The notes under the pieces: model-generated
Seen by the model: the letters and a program-made list of their open reading frames with translations, nothing else
Databases searched by the model: none
Told to the model about the DNA's origin: nothing
Shown: positions 35,101 through 45,799 of the stretch, piece after piece
How positions within the stretch are numbered: the stretch's first letter is position 1
How the letters are laid out: each line of letters begins with the position of its first letter
Position numbers and translations under genes: made by a program
Origin: Aselliscus stoliczkanus
Taxonomy: Eukaryota > Chordata > Mammalia > Chiroptera > Hipposideridae
Assembly (NCBI GenBank): GCA_033961575.1
Contig: CM066736.1
Coordinates: forward strand, 79,756,852-79,820,851
Direction of reading: 5' to 3'
DNA: 64,000 bases

Positions 35101-38100
35101 GCATTTTCAACTTTACCAGTAGAGCCACATTTTGGACAAGTAGACCTGTAAAAGTGGGGGGGAAAGTATAGAAGTGTTCACTAAATTTTTTTCATATGAT
35201 AAAAAATCTGAAAAAGTAAAAATTAAAAATAATATTTTGTGTTCAAATGTTCCTATACAACTTACATTATTCTTAAACCATTTCATATCAACCTCTTTTG
35301 AATATCTCTATTCATAACAGATACCTTTATTGATTTAAATTAAGTAGCACCAAGTTGACAGGAAAGTGAAGGGGGAGGTGAGGAGGGAGAGATGTTCTTA
35401 TGTTCTTATTGCGTAGCCATTAATTAACAAATTAAGGCATATTATAGTCTGGAGTTGGGGGGTTGTATACTAAATATAATGAAATGAGCAGCACATCAAC
35501 AGACCTGAAAATTAATGTCTATCCTCTGTTAAGGGAATAATGAATAATCTTGAAACATTTACTATTATTTATACACAGAGTACCCAGTTTTCTCACCATT
35601 ATAAGAATAACTTTACTTTCTTTAATTCACTGGAATATGCTGAGAATTTATCAGATTACAAAAAATTAGGAAGAAGACATCTTATTTAACTTGTTTTTAA
35701 GGTAATGTATAATTATGGCCAATGACTTTCTTGTCAAAAACTATGTCTCAAGTGCAACTCTACTGTCACATACTAACTGTCTAGTCTTGGGAGTTACCAA
35801 ATCCCTTAAACTTTGATTTCCTCTGCAAAAGGAAGTCAAAGGAATGCAAAAGGAAATCTGCAAAATCCAGGGTTGAAGAAGGATAAAAGGAGAAAAAGTA
35901 TAAGATCAAGAAAAGATCTATTGCAGATCTTGCCAAATTAATAGTCTGTTTCTCTCATTATATTAAATATTGTGATGATTATTGTCACTGCTACCATTTC
36001 CCTTCTTTCTAGTTATTTGCAATAATATCTTGTAACTCTGATACCCATCTTACATTCTTAATTTAGCAAGCTGATCACTTAAAACATCTTATGGTAATGG
36101 TTTATCTTAGGACTTTGTTTTTTTCTTTCTGTTGCTAATGATCTAGCTTTTAAAAAAGTGGCAAAATGCAAATAGAAAATATTAGTTTTATAAATTTGAT
36201 TGCTGCAAGATAGCCACTAGGGGGAGCCTAAACTCCATAGATTCCAAGGTGACTATTTTGAACAAAGGTTAATCCTTTAAAAAAGAAGTTACTGATTCAT
36301 AATTAGATCTGTGTTACTTATTATCATTTTTTGCTACACTGAGGATGGATCTGTGTCAATCCATTCATATAATCTTACCCAAATCTGCTGGAGTTTGTGC
36401 TGTGGTTTGACCATAGAATAAAGTGAAGGTAACTGATTTAGTGGGGGATAAAAACCTCATTAGTACCAAGCTTTAGTGAAAGGAATTATTTTAAATATAT
36501 ATTATTAAATATATATTCTTTAAAAGTTATATATTCATAATGCATTCAGGCCTAATGTAAAAATCTTAGCAAATCTTAGAATAATTAACATGCATCAGTA
36601 TTTTGCAGTCCACAAATATTTGCAACCTATACTCTTTCATTCTGATAGGTAAACAAGGCCATCTATCACCATTTACAACTGAGGCAATTGGGGTGAAATT
36701 TTGTCCAAAGTGACAAAGTTAGTGAATGTTATGACCCAAATCCAAGGCTTTGGATTCCTAGCTAGAAGATTTTTTCCTATAAAATGTCTTATGATAATTG
36801 TAAGAATAATATGGTTAGTAACGAACTATCTTGTACATAAAGTATTAATGATAACCTAACAACAAAATAAGTCTATTAATATTAATGCATAATACACACT
36901 AAATTATATGAATTTTTATATAATATATACCGGGGGTGCCAAAAAAATGTATACAAGTGCACACATTGGTCAACAATGCTCAAGTAGTAGTTTGCCGTAA
37001 TCAGAAGTGTCTGGATGTTGATGGTAACCACTTTGAGCACCTCTTGTAATTGGAGAAGTCAAACGACACTTGTATTCATCTTTTATTATTGTTATATATT
37101 GAGTATTACAATTTTAATAGTTTTCCTTTCTTAAAATGTGCATACATTTTTTTGGCACCCTCTATTTATAATGAAGATATTTATTTATATAGTTTCCTCA
37201 ATCCTTTGGCAATAAGGCTGGATTGAAATAAATATTAGTATGCAGAAACACAGATTAGAGCTTGAACTTTAATATGCATACAAATTACGGAGCATCTTGT
37301 TAAAATGAAGATTCTGTTTCATTAAGTTTGGATCAATGCTTAAGATTCTGCATTTCTAATAAGCACACAGATGATGCGGATGTAGCTGTTCCTCAGACCA
37401 CACTTTGGGAAGCAAGGGAGAGGCAACACATTCAAATCACAGTCCCAATTTAACTTCTAGAAGCATCCCAGTTTTCAAAATGTCATTTGTTATGGAATAG
37501 CAGTTTTCAAACTTTTTTGGTCTCAGGACACTTTATACTCTCAAAAATTATTGAGAACACCAAAGAGCTTTTGTTTATATGTGTAATATGTATCTATATT
37601 TTAAATTGAATGAGAAATTAAAATCGAGAAATAAAAAATATGAATTCATTAAAATAATAGACCCATTGCAAGGTTAACAAAAAGAACATATTTTTATGAA
37701 AAAACCTGTGTTCCAAAATAAAATTAGTGAAAAGAGAGTGGCATTGTTTTATTTTGCAAATCTCTTTTATGTCTGGTTTAATAAAAACAGTTGGATTCTT
37801 ATATCTCCTTTTCTGTTCAATGTGTTGTGATATCACATATGTAGTCTCTCAAAAACTTATGCATTTATAAGAAAATGAGAGCAAAGGGAAAAAAATGCCT
37901 TGGAATTATATTATGAAAATTGTTTTGATCTCCAAAAGCCTCTGAATGAATCTGTTTGAAATATTGTAATGCCTGCAATTTGCTACCTTTTTTGATACCA
38001 GTTAAAATGGTAAGTTTCATTTGTGCATTTTTCTAGGTTAGTGTACTTGTATCTATCCCAGAAGAATTGATAAGATTAGTGATCCTTAGTGTTTCCCTGG

Positions 38101-39778
38101 TCTTGAAACTCTGAAAATCTGATGAAAGGAATAGACTCCCTCCCTCCCAGAAAAATGCATACATAATCAGATCACATAGTCATTTATATATTTTGGTGAC
38201 TGGAGAATTCATATACACCTATAATCTAGCCATAGATCCCCAGGTTAAGAATACGTAGACTAGATGATTACATAATGTCCCTTCCAAGTTTATAGCCCCA
38301 GATTAAACTGAATGTATATAATGTAATGAAAGATATTTTTAAAAATGTATCTTTAAGGTTTTACATAAAACTTCCCTCAAAGGAGAAAACTATAATCTAT
38401 GTGTATGAAATTCAATTTGACTTGTTTAAGTAAATGACAAACTTTTTGGGTGAGTGTGAGGGGTGGGCAGGGGAGAGGATAGGTAGATAGTTTCTGAGCT
38501 ATGATTCACATCTTAAGACAGGAAAAGAAAGTTCTTAGTGTGGGAGACAGATTTGTAAACTAAAGGGATTATGGGTCCCATTAAGTAAACTAGAAGGGCA
38601 ATTTACATCTGTTTGGGCTGGGTAGATAGCTTATGTGGATAAATACAATTTCCTCCCTTGCTCGTAATTTTTGGGAAAGTACGCGCGCACACACACATAC
38701 CAGGGGTGTCAAAAAATATATATACATAGGGCCGGCTGACTGGCGCAGTGGTTAAGCGCTGGCTTGGGAAGCCAGCGGCCCCGGTTCGGGTCCCACATGT
38801 GAGGGCCAGTGACACTGCCCTCAAAAAAAGTATACACATGGATTTGTATTCATCTTTTGTTATCAGTATATACTGAGCATTATAATTTTAATACCGTTTT
38901 TTCCCTTCAAAATGTGTATACATTTTTTTGGTACACTGTATATATATATATGTATATGATATATGTGTATATATATATGATATAAATGATATATATACAA
39001 TATAAATATATATATTTAATTTGGTTGGGCATATGAATATTTATATTCACACATACGAATATGTACATATATAGGTATACACACTTATATATGTGAATAC
39101 AATAATCTTCTCATATGAAGAACCAAACTTTCTATACATATATTTTAAATATTTCTATGTCTGTATCTTTATCTATATCATGGAACCTGTTCAAATGAAA
39201 GCTTGGAATCCTAATACAAGGATGAGAATGGAGCTCTTGTTGAAACTAAAGTGGGGCCCCAGAGCCTAACCTATTTGTTAGTACTACCCACTGTTTTTTT
39301 TCTAGTCCCCATTTCCCACTAGAAGCAAGGAACCCTAAGGCTCTGCAGAACATAATTTGAACACTATCACTGCTCTAAATCCTGGAAGTTAAAAAAAGGA
39401 AAACAGTTAATTCCATAAAACACAAAACACCTGTTATGGTTGTTATCGCTAAGGATTTGGGGGTTCAAAGAAAATCTTTAGGCAGCAGTCTTTTTGCTCT
39501 TTAGTGTCTCTAAAATCTTTTCTAAAGGCTGGAGTGTGAAATTCCTCTGTCATAAACGTGCTGTGCTGTAGCCATGAGGAAAAGAAAGTGGGAAATTTCT
39601 GATTCCTGCATTGGCTTACAACTGACTTGTATTTCCTCTCTCATGCTTATAGGCTTTACTTTTACCTTTTGGAGACTAGGGTTACCCGAGAGTAGCACTT
39701 CTGACATGAAGGATATATAAAACTCGAATTCTGGAGAGCAAGAACTGAGGCAAGAAGAAATTTTCTTCTTTTATTCAT
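29581..39778 (-). CDS. DDIAS: DDIAS, DNA damage-induced apoptosis suppressor (complete spliced CDS)
   Basis: The reading frame was assembled from four exons: 39778-39666, 35145-34984, 33535-33418 and 32181-29581. All junctions are GT/AG and in phase, summing to 2994 nt, or 997 residues plus TAA. Human DDIAS is about 998 residues as I recall. The N-terminus (MNKRRKFLLASVLALQNSSF) leads into a zinc-ribbon/OB-fold region resembling the RPA1 C-terminal DNA-binding domain, with C25-x2-C28 and C41-x2-C44. The remaining 870 or so residues, from the single large last exon, are Ser-rich and look mostly disordered, ending in CCLPFSENWPPSVPETESAW and a short tail. The family protects cells from apoptosis after DNA damage and has been linked to DNA polymerase alpha-primase. 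Its neighbours, PRCP head to head and RAB30 convergent, agree with human 11q14.1. No disruption is visible. Confidence 0.95.
32330..32700 (+). mobile_element. MIR SINE interrupted by a younger SINE
   Basis: TTCTAGCATTTACTAGTGTT and GTCTTGGTTTTCTCATGTAT on the left, GTTGCTCAATAAAGGGTAGC on the right of the SINE at 32448-32604. It gives the relative age: MIR is older than the bat SINE. Confidence 0.6.
32448..32604 (+). mobile_element. tRNA-derived SINE, intermediate type, inside a MIR
   Basis: GCTGGCCGAGTGGCTCAG head, GGCAGGATGGCTCAGCT end and A-rich tail. The 12-bp duplication AAATGAAGACAA is at 32436-32447 and 32605-32616. It splits a MIR-like sequence (about 32330-32700) upstream of the DDIAS last exon. 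Confidence 0.9.
33418..33535 (-). CDS. DDIAS: DDIAS third coding exon
   Basis: The acceptor is CAAG|GTACATTC and the donor ACG|GTAATT. The 118 nt finish Arg and encode YIQDPNEIPETL to GQSFIFGVT, the end of the N-terminal domain. They join in phase 0 to the long last exon. The AAG acceptor lacks a strong pyrimidine tract immediately upstream, but the family protein sequence and frame continuity make the junction firm. Confidence 0.92.
34013..34217. mobile_element. TA-flanked mariner-type MITE, copy 1 (split by SINE)
   Basis: GGGTGCCAAAAAAAATGTAC at the left and TACATGTTTTTGGCACCC at the right. The interior matches copies 2 and 3 (GTTATCGGTATATATTGATT). Without the nested SINE at 34057-34117 and one target copy it would be about 130 bp. 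Confidence 0.8.
34057..34117 (-). mobile_element. 5'-truncated SINE nested in MITE copy 1
   Basis: Only the 3' half of a short SINE remains (poly-T, GAGGGCAGTGTCACTGGCCC, then ACCGGGG). The perfect 15-bp duplication CTGTATTAATCTTTT is at 34042-34056 and 34118-34132. The surrounding sequence is a TA-flanked MITE. Confidence 0.85.
34600..34705 (-). mobile_element. tRNA-derived SINE, short type (outer member of a SINE pair)
   Basis: Reverse-strand short SINE with head GGGGCCGGCCGAGTGGCGCC at about 34705 and A tail at 34598-34610. It lies between one target duplication copy and the neighbouring SINE at 34713-34873. Confidence 0.85.
34713..34873 (-). mobile_element. tRNA-derived SINE, intermediate type (inner member of a SINE pair)
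   Basis: Reverse-strand copy of the GAGCTCGCTCAAGAG subtype. TTGAGTGAT occurs at 34590-34598 and 34874-34882, so one target duplication encloses both this SINE and the short SINE next to it. Confidence 0.85.
34984..35145 (-). CDS. DDIAS: DDIAS second coding exon (OB-fold core)
   Basis: The acceptor TTTTACAG and donor CACAG|GTAAA bracket 162 nt. They encode STCPKCGSTG, the second zinc-ribbon pair, then a beta-rich segment with YRYKLSIKVAESNKLF and VFGSCLDAFFG, ending TDLHR with the Arg split across the junction. This is the core of the putative single-stranded DNA-binding OB fold. Two SINEs lie just downstream in transcript direction, at 34600-34873. Confidence 0.93.
36930..37162. mobile_element. 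TA-flanked mariner-type MITE, copy 2 (uninterrupted, 233 bp)
   Basis: TA target (36928-36929 and 37163-37164) brackets inverted ends CCGGGGGTGCCAAAAAAATG and GAGGGTGCCAAAAAAATGTA (complement of the right end). The right part shares TTGTATTCATCTTTTRTTAT and GTTTTCCTTTCTTAAAATGT with copies 1 and 3. It has about 100 bp of internal sequence that the other two lack. Confidence 0.8.
37490..38140. mobile_element. Old hAT-like mammalian repeat fragment
   Basis: TCTCAGGACACTTTATACTC, ATTGAGAACACCAAAGAGC and TTTTGTTTATATGTG are typical of an old mammalian DNA-transposon-derived repeat. The class assignment is tentative and the right end is uncertain. Confidence 0.35.
38700..38938. mobile_element. TA-flanked mariner-type MITE, copy 3 (split by SINE)
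   Basis: Left end CCAGGGGTGTCAAAAAAT after TA, right end ATGTGTATACATTTTTTTGG before TA. The interior GTTATCAGTATATACTGAGC matches the other copies. A SINE sits at 38729-38830. The right flank is an (AT)-rich low-complexity tract. Confidence 0.8.
38729..38830 (+). mobile_element. tRNA-derived SINE, short type, nested in MITE copy 3
   Basis: GGGCCGGCTGACTGGCGCAG head to GACACTGCCCTCAAAA, flanked by TATACATA/TATACACA. It interrupts a TA-flanked MITE close to its left terminal repeat. Confidence 0.85.
38935..39090. repeat. AT-rich low-complexity tract
   Basis: TATA/TATG-type simple sequence directly right of MITE copy 3, with many short palindromes. It probably expanded from the TA target. Confidence 0.8.
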
Positions 39779-39794
39779 GTGTTCACACCGTGGT
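39666..39794 (-). CDS. DDIAS: DDIAS first coding exon (start codon at 39778)
   Basis: The acceptor TTTTGCAG ends at 39795. Sixteen 5'UTR bases follow, then ATG at 39778-39776. The 113 coding nt end with AG before the donor GTAAAAG at 39665. They encode the first 37 residues plus two bases of Arg38, including the first zinc-ribbon pair in PSCQKC. An in-frame-terminating TGA of an upstream ORF lies at 39785-39783, four bases before the ATG. The exon is short and has no long open frame of its own, so it is found only by comparison with the family and by its splice sites. Confidence 0.92.
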
Positions 39795-40489
39795 CTGCAA
39801 AACAAAATAGTCAACTGGGGTGAATGGCAAATCTTTAATTGTAGGTGCAGAATTCATTTCTTAGGAAAACCTCTTAAATCTCCACTGCAAAGCCGATAGA
39901 TGTCTTTCGTAGTGTCAATGGATTGGAAAACTAATTTTCTTTTTCTGCTTAATTAAAGGTATTAATAGAAAGAAAATAAGATTTAAAACACAATAGTTCA
40001 AACATTCTGTTTCTGAATAAATACGCCATTTCAGTAATTCAGGGAAGCTGTTGTTTAGCTTCTTTCCTATCTTTATAAGAAAAGCTATCCAGAACTTGTT
40101 TCTACCATTAACAGGAACTTATGTGACTCTCAAAGAACCTAAATTGGTGGGAAATGGTCCTTTTTAGCTGAAAAAATAATTTTATTAGATTTCAGTGGTG
40201 TACATTTTTACACAGCTTGAAGAGAAAAAAATGACAATTCCTATTTTGCGAACAGAAAAAGTAAAATGTTATAGGGGGAGGGAGAGCACGAAGTGCTTTA
40301 AGATGCCTGTATAAAACATATGAGAAGTAAAACAATAAAATAGCAATGTTCTACTCATTTATATTTTCAAAAAAATTTCAAGTGTTGGTTTGTTTACCAA
40401 AATTTAAAAAATGATGTAGCTTATTTACAACATAAAATAAATGTCTCTGTACATGTTCAAGATAAAGTTGTATCAATAATTTTTCATTT

Positions 40490-40952
40490 AGGATGGGCTG
40501 TGTGGCTTGGTGGTTAAGAGTTGGCTTGGTACGCCAGCTCTGAGCGGCAGGGTCCCCGCTTCGGATCCCACAAAGGGCCAGTGACACTCTACAGCTAAAA
40601 TGGTGAACAACAGCTCAACCTGGAGCCGGGCTGACGTAAGTCACTGGCGACAGCAAAGCCTGCAGTGGGGCTGCAGTTGGCTGCTGTGAGCTGCAATGAG
40701 CCGCCATCCATTGGCCTGCGAGCAACTACCTCACCCAGGAAGAGTGCAATTGTAATATAAACATGGGCCAGGGAAGCAACGTCCTCCAGAACTAGACTGA
40801 AGAACAAAAGGACAGCGACTTGTCTGTTCCCGTCCCCCAATTCCCCAATAAAATCTTTTAAAAAATAATAAATTTATAAATAAAATAAATAAGTTAATAC
40901 AAGTAAAGGGCAGGGTCTAGCACTTCATAAATGGTCAATAAATATGAAAAAT
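40490..40952 (+). mobile_element. tRNA-derived SINE, long type, with apparent 3' transduction
   Basis: The SINE body spans about 40491-40865 and ends in CCCCAATAAAATCTT plus an A-rich stretch. The perfect 15-bp duplication AATAATTTTTCATTT, however, is at 40475-40489 and 40953-40967, so about 85 further bases lie inside the duplicated flanks. Those bases resemble a MIR/L2 3' end (GCACTTCATAAATGGTCAAT) and carry a second AATAAA. Confidence 0.8.
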
Positions 40953-41539
40953 AATAATTTTTCATTTGTAAGTACATGGCAAAAGCTTTCAGTTTCTGAA
41001 AATGAATAGAATTGTGTCTAAGCCTGGCATCTGCAAATATTTACAAATTGGAAGTTATCAGTTTAAAAATCATAATACAATCTTTTAGGTATAGCTCTTC
41101 ATAGGATAATCAGAAATTTAGAAATGTCGTGATGATGGAAGGGAGATTTTAAAGTGATACTAATCCTGTCTATCAATCAAAATAACATTCCTGTGAAAAT
41201 AAAATATTGCCCCCTAAGGCAGTAAGATGGAAACTTGCAAAGGTGAAAGATAAACAGATTTATATAAATCACTGATCTACATTATTAAAGGGAGCATATA
41301 AAATAAAAAAGTAATTCTTTGCTGTTATCCTTATTTTGGGATCCTTAAACATACATCACTAGTTAAGGTCCTACCAAAAGCTGTTATGTATTCCTAGATG
41401 TGGTTTTTATTTTACACCACATGGCACTCTCTAAGGACAAAGTAGAGTAGCTGATATAGGATACAAGTGGAAGGCAAAAAGAAGGGTCAACGAACACTGC
41501 CATTATTAATGAAAACAGGACAATAGGGCAAAGCTCCCT

Positions 41540-42105
41540 CCTGAAAATGTCGTCTCTTACCTGCTTAAAATCCTGCTATTTTGAATGAAGCCTCAATTCC
41601 TTACAAAGGCCTAAGATGCCCTTGGGTCATCTAGTTCCATCTCCTTGACCTCACCTTGTACCATTCCCCCCTTAATCACTGCAAGCCATGCTAGCTTTCT
41701 TTGTGCTCCTCAAACACACCAAACAATTTTTCTTCTCAAACTTCTGTGCTTACCTTTCTTTTTGCCTAGCAAGTTCTTCCCTTAGTTCTTCAAATAGCTG
41801 GCTCATTCGCATCCTTTAATCTTTAATGTTACTCCCTCAGAGCCCCACTTTATCTCAAGTGGACCTCTTAGTTACTATGATATCACCTATTTTATTCCTT
41901 CAGGGTACTTATCATGCTTGCAATATAAGCAATCATGAAAATGCATATAGCTTATATATGCATTTGCTTATTTTTGTGTGTTCTACTCCCATTAGTCTGA
42001 AAGTTTCATGAGACAGGGATCTGGTCTATCTTGTATTCTACTGTGTCCCCAGTACTTAGCATACAGTAAATTGTCAATAAATATTCAACAAATAAACGAA
42101 TAACT
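41540..42105 (+). mobile_element. L2 LINE 3' end
   Basis: Long L2-like stretch: CTGCTTAAAATCCTGC, CCTTACAAAGGCCTAAGATG, CTTTGTGCTCCTCAAACAC, ending in TGTGTCCCCAGTACTTAGC and GTCAATAAATATTCAACAAA. It lies in DDIAS intron 1. Confidence 0.75.
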
Positions 42106-42546
42106 ATAAGCAGAATCTTGCAATTTAAGAAAACTTTATAATGGAGTAGGTATATGCCATATAATAGGATTTTCCTTTTTTCATTTAAAACCCCCTTCAA
42201 AAAGCCTTTCTCTGGTAACATAAAGGATGGCTTTTCTGTTTTTTCTGCATCTTATACTACAGTACTTCTACAGTCTTACCATTTGTTTCATCTATTCTAT
42301 TTTCTATTTGGTTTTACACTCCCTAATATTTTTTCTCTTAATTCCCTCACCCTTGTTCTTTATATACTAGTAATATATGCTACAGAACACAAACAGGTAA
42401 TGAGTTCCTGGTTCCCTTCCCCACCCCCAATCCCTCCCGTGCCACAACATGTTTCATATTTCTTTGCTTTTTTCACTCCTCCCTCTCTCTAAAATGTTCT
42501 CACTCTCCTGGCTAAAGCCTATTCTTCTTTAAGATTCTTCTCAGGG

Positions 42547-42931
42547 GGCTGGCCAAGTGGCTCAGTTGGTTAAGAGCTTGCGCTCTGAGAAACAGTGTTG
42601 CTGGTTCGATTCCCACATGGGCCAGTGGGCTGTGCCTGAGCTGAGCTGCCACTGAGCTGCCCAACAGGTGACAGGATTGCTCAGCTGGTGAGAGTGCATG
42701 CTCTTAACAACAAGGTTGCTGGGTCGACTCCTGCAAGGGATGGTGAGCTGCGCTCCCGGCAACTAGATTGAAAGCAGCGACTGGACTTGGAGCTGAGCCT
42801 ACGCCCTCCACAACTAAGACTGAAGGACAACAACTTGACTTGGAGCTGATGGGCCGTGGAAAAACACATTGTTTCCCTTCCCCAATTCCCGAACACTGTT
42901 CCTTTCCCCAGTAAAAAAATCTAAAAAAAAA
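42547..42931 (+). mobile_element. VES-type bat SINE (full-length, about 385 bp)
   Basis: Head GGCTGGCCAAGTGGCTCAG, B box GGTTCGATTCCC, then two tRNA-like modules (CTCAGCTGGTGAGAG...GGGTCGACTCC) and a 3' part with CTCCACAACTAAGACTGAA. The 16-bp duplication AAGATTCTTCTCAGGG is at 42531-42546 and 42932-42947. It is the clearest taxonomic marker in the window. Confidence 0.9.
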
Positions 42932-43932
42932 AAGATTCTTCTCAGGGTTGTTCTTCTCCAGGGAGCTTTCCCAGGTTAAGTTAAGTGATTCTACTTTCTA
43001 ATTTATCACTTACCACATTATGATAAACTTACATATTTAATATGTTTTTTCTGGAACCAGAGTAAGATCTTGGACCATCTTTTTATATCTCCAGTGCCAA
43101 GCTAAAAAATTGTCAATCGAGCTTCAGCTATTAATTTTCTTCCCGATTCTCAGCTTTCCTCTTTCTAAGCCAGTTCTGCCATATACCATTAAATACAAAA
43201 CACAATTTTATCAAATCATAAAATAACTTTCAATGTATATATAGAGTGCACAGAGTAGTTTCATATATAGTACTTTATTTAAAACTTATTTTAATCATTA
43301 TTTACATTTTATCCTCATTTCCAATTTTTTTCTTAACTGTGGTCATATGAGCAGAGGTTAACTTATTTAGGGCTCTAAAATAAAATTTATATTGTACCAC
43401 AACTATATCAGCATTCATCAAATCATATTCTTAACACAATTTTTATCAAATGCAAACTTTAGTAAATGGATTAAACATGTAAGATGACTAAGCCACTGCA
43501 AAATGTTGTGGAGAAATTAAAAAAATAAGACACATCCTGTCCTAAAACGTTTACTGTCTAATTGTGCAGACAACTTACCAATGAATGAAAAACAGATAAG
43601 CAGAAATATATGGGGATTAATTTCTAAATTAATTGTGCAATTAATTTAGAATTGCTCTGTTTTTAAAAGAAAGTTGGTTCAATTGTCTTTATTTAAGGAT
43701 TTATTGCCCTCTAGTGGCTCAAATAAACATGTCTAGAAAACTATAACTTCATGGCAAATTTGCGAACTGAAATGAAAAAGGTCATCAAACTATTTTACTA
43801 TTTGTGTTTCACCTGGTAAACCCCAGCAAATTGGAAAAAGATTTCTCATTCATTGTCTCCTGGACAAAAATGCAATAATGTCTTTCAGGCAGTTACTGTT
43901 AGTTATTCCCTTTGATTTTCTCATTGTATTTT

Positions 43933-44053
43933 TAAAATTTTTTTTAATTTTTTTTAGAGGGCAGTGTCACTGGCCCTCATATGTGGGATCCGAACCAGGG
44001 CCACTGGCGTCCCAAGCCAGCTCTTAACCATCACGCCACTCGGGGTGGCCCTT
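43933..44053 (-). mobile_element. tRNA-derived SINE, short type
   Basis: Reverse-strand short SINE (T-rich tail, GAGGGCAGTGTCACTGGCCC, GGATCCGAACC, head GGCCACCCCGAGTGGCG). TCATTGTATTTT at 43921-43932 and 44054-44065 is the target duplication. Confidence 0.9.
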
Positions 44054-45799
44054 TCATTGTATTTTCTTTATGATACTTGTCATGTAGCTTGTTTTGTCTC
44101 TCTCTACTGCTTGAATTTGCAGTACAGTGAATCCATGTTTGATGGATAACTGAATGAAGCATCAGGAATGAGTAAATACTAAAGTTAGGAAAACACGATG
44201 AGAGTGTTGGGAATAATTTCACATGTGGTGTCTTGTAATTTATCTTTCTTGATTTTATCGGGAAGGATGGTGACATAGTATTACATTTCTTTCGGCTCCA
44301 TCACAGTCAGCAAACCATATTTCAACTTAATAAGCTCAATATCTTTACTTATTCATCAGTTATTTCTTGAGCAGCTGCTAAATACGAGGCGTTGGGGATA
44401 ATATAAGTGATGGGCAAAATAAACAAGGTCCCTACCTGGTCACCAGACTTACGGTGTAATGTAAGAGAGATATTAAACCAACAATCACACAAAAAATGTT
44501 TAGCTGAAATTGTGGTAAATTCTATACAGGAAATGAACATAATGCAATGAGAAAATATAAGGGGACTGATCTACAGAAGAGGATAATTAAGAAAATACAT
44601 AACCTTTTTTTGAAAAGTATTTTCTGTCAGAGTTGTCAGATTAAAGGTCATTTTTATTTCATTATATATTTAAAATATTTTCTAAAAGAATTACTTTTAT
44701 AATTAGAAAAATAAAGAAAATACAATAAAAATACTAGGTAGGGAACTTAGCAATAACATACAAAGAAAACCTTGGGTCCTTGTGATCTCTCACACATCAA
44801 AATTTCTAAGGGGTTGAGATGGAGTCAGAGGGAGAAAAGTATGTTAGGGTAGGTTGATGGGAACTAATTAGGGCCTCAGCTTTTGTTTTGAAGGCCCAGA
44901 GATTGCCCAAATCAATGTCCAAGAATGAAAACTCTGATACTTACACTTATGAGGGGTCTAGGTGGACACACTAGACTTTTAACTTAACATGGAATAGTAT
45001 GGAATACTTGCTTTCTCTCATCCTAGTCAAGCCATATGGGGAGCTAAACTAAAAGCAAAGATGCTTTAGTAATTTGCCATGGAAAATTACCATCACAGGG
45101 AAAGGATACATCTTAAACCCGTTTCTTTTGGGTATAACTACATGTTAAGCCAAATTATAAAGAAGGGGTGTTGCTTGAAGGGATGTTGGGTGAATCAAAA
45201 ATTTAATGGAACTTTAATGATAATATAGCTGATGCATCCTTTTCACAGTGGAGATTATTTTGTAAGTGGGCTCAGATACATAAGCTCATTGAATACCATT
45301 GAAATGATTTATTAACCTTAATATGAAAATACTAAAAAGGGAAGAGAGAGGCAGGCAGGAGATAATTAAATAAATGAAAAACAAAGAGACAAAACCTCTT
45401 TTGTTTGGAAAACTATTGGTGAAAAACAATTTTAAAACACTACCCAGGAAAATCTTTTTTGAGCACAACACACAGTCTGTCCACTGCATTTATGACTGGT
45501 AAAGCACTATTCTAGGAATATGGACGGGGACAGGGTTATAAGTAGAAAAAACAGGCTCTTGTATTCAAGGAATTTATAATCTATTGGCTAAGACAACATA
45601 TAATTACCAATGAAGTGACACAAAGATACATATGTTCTTTTATTTGCAAGTTCCAGGCTTCCATATCTTTTCTTACCTGAGATCCAACTGTATTTGGATG
45701 TCTCATAGACATCTCAAGGTTTAACAGGTAAAAAACCTTTATTCTTAGTTTCCTCTCAAATTTCTTTACTTGCAATTTTTTCCATTTCAATAAATGGCA

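Larger units (their letters stand above)
35146..39665 (-). other. DDIAS: DDIAS intron between coding exons 1 and 2
   Basis: Contains MITE copies 2 and 3, the nested SINE and the hAT-like repeat. The stretch 35160-36900 shows no recognisable element and no exon. Confidence 0.7.

Noticed and set aside
42547..42800. tRNA gene
   Set aside because: The B-box-like GGTTCGATTCCC belongs to tRNA-derived SINEs; no cloverleaf with a proper acceptor stem and anticodon arm was found here or in the other SINE copies.
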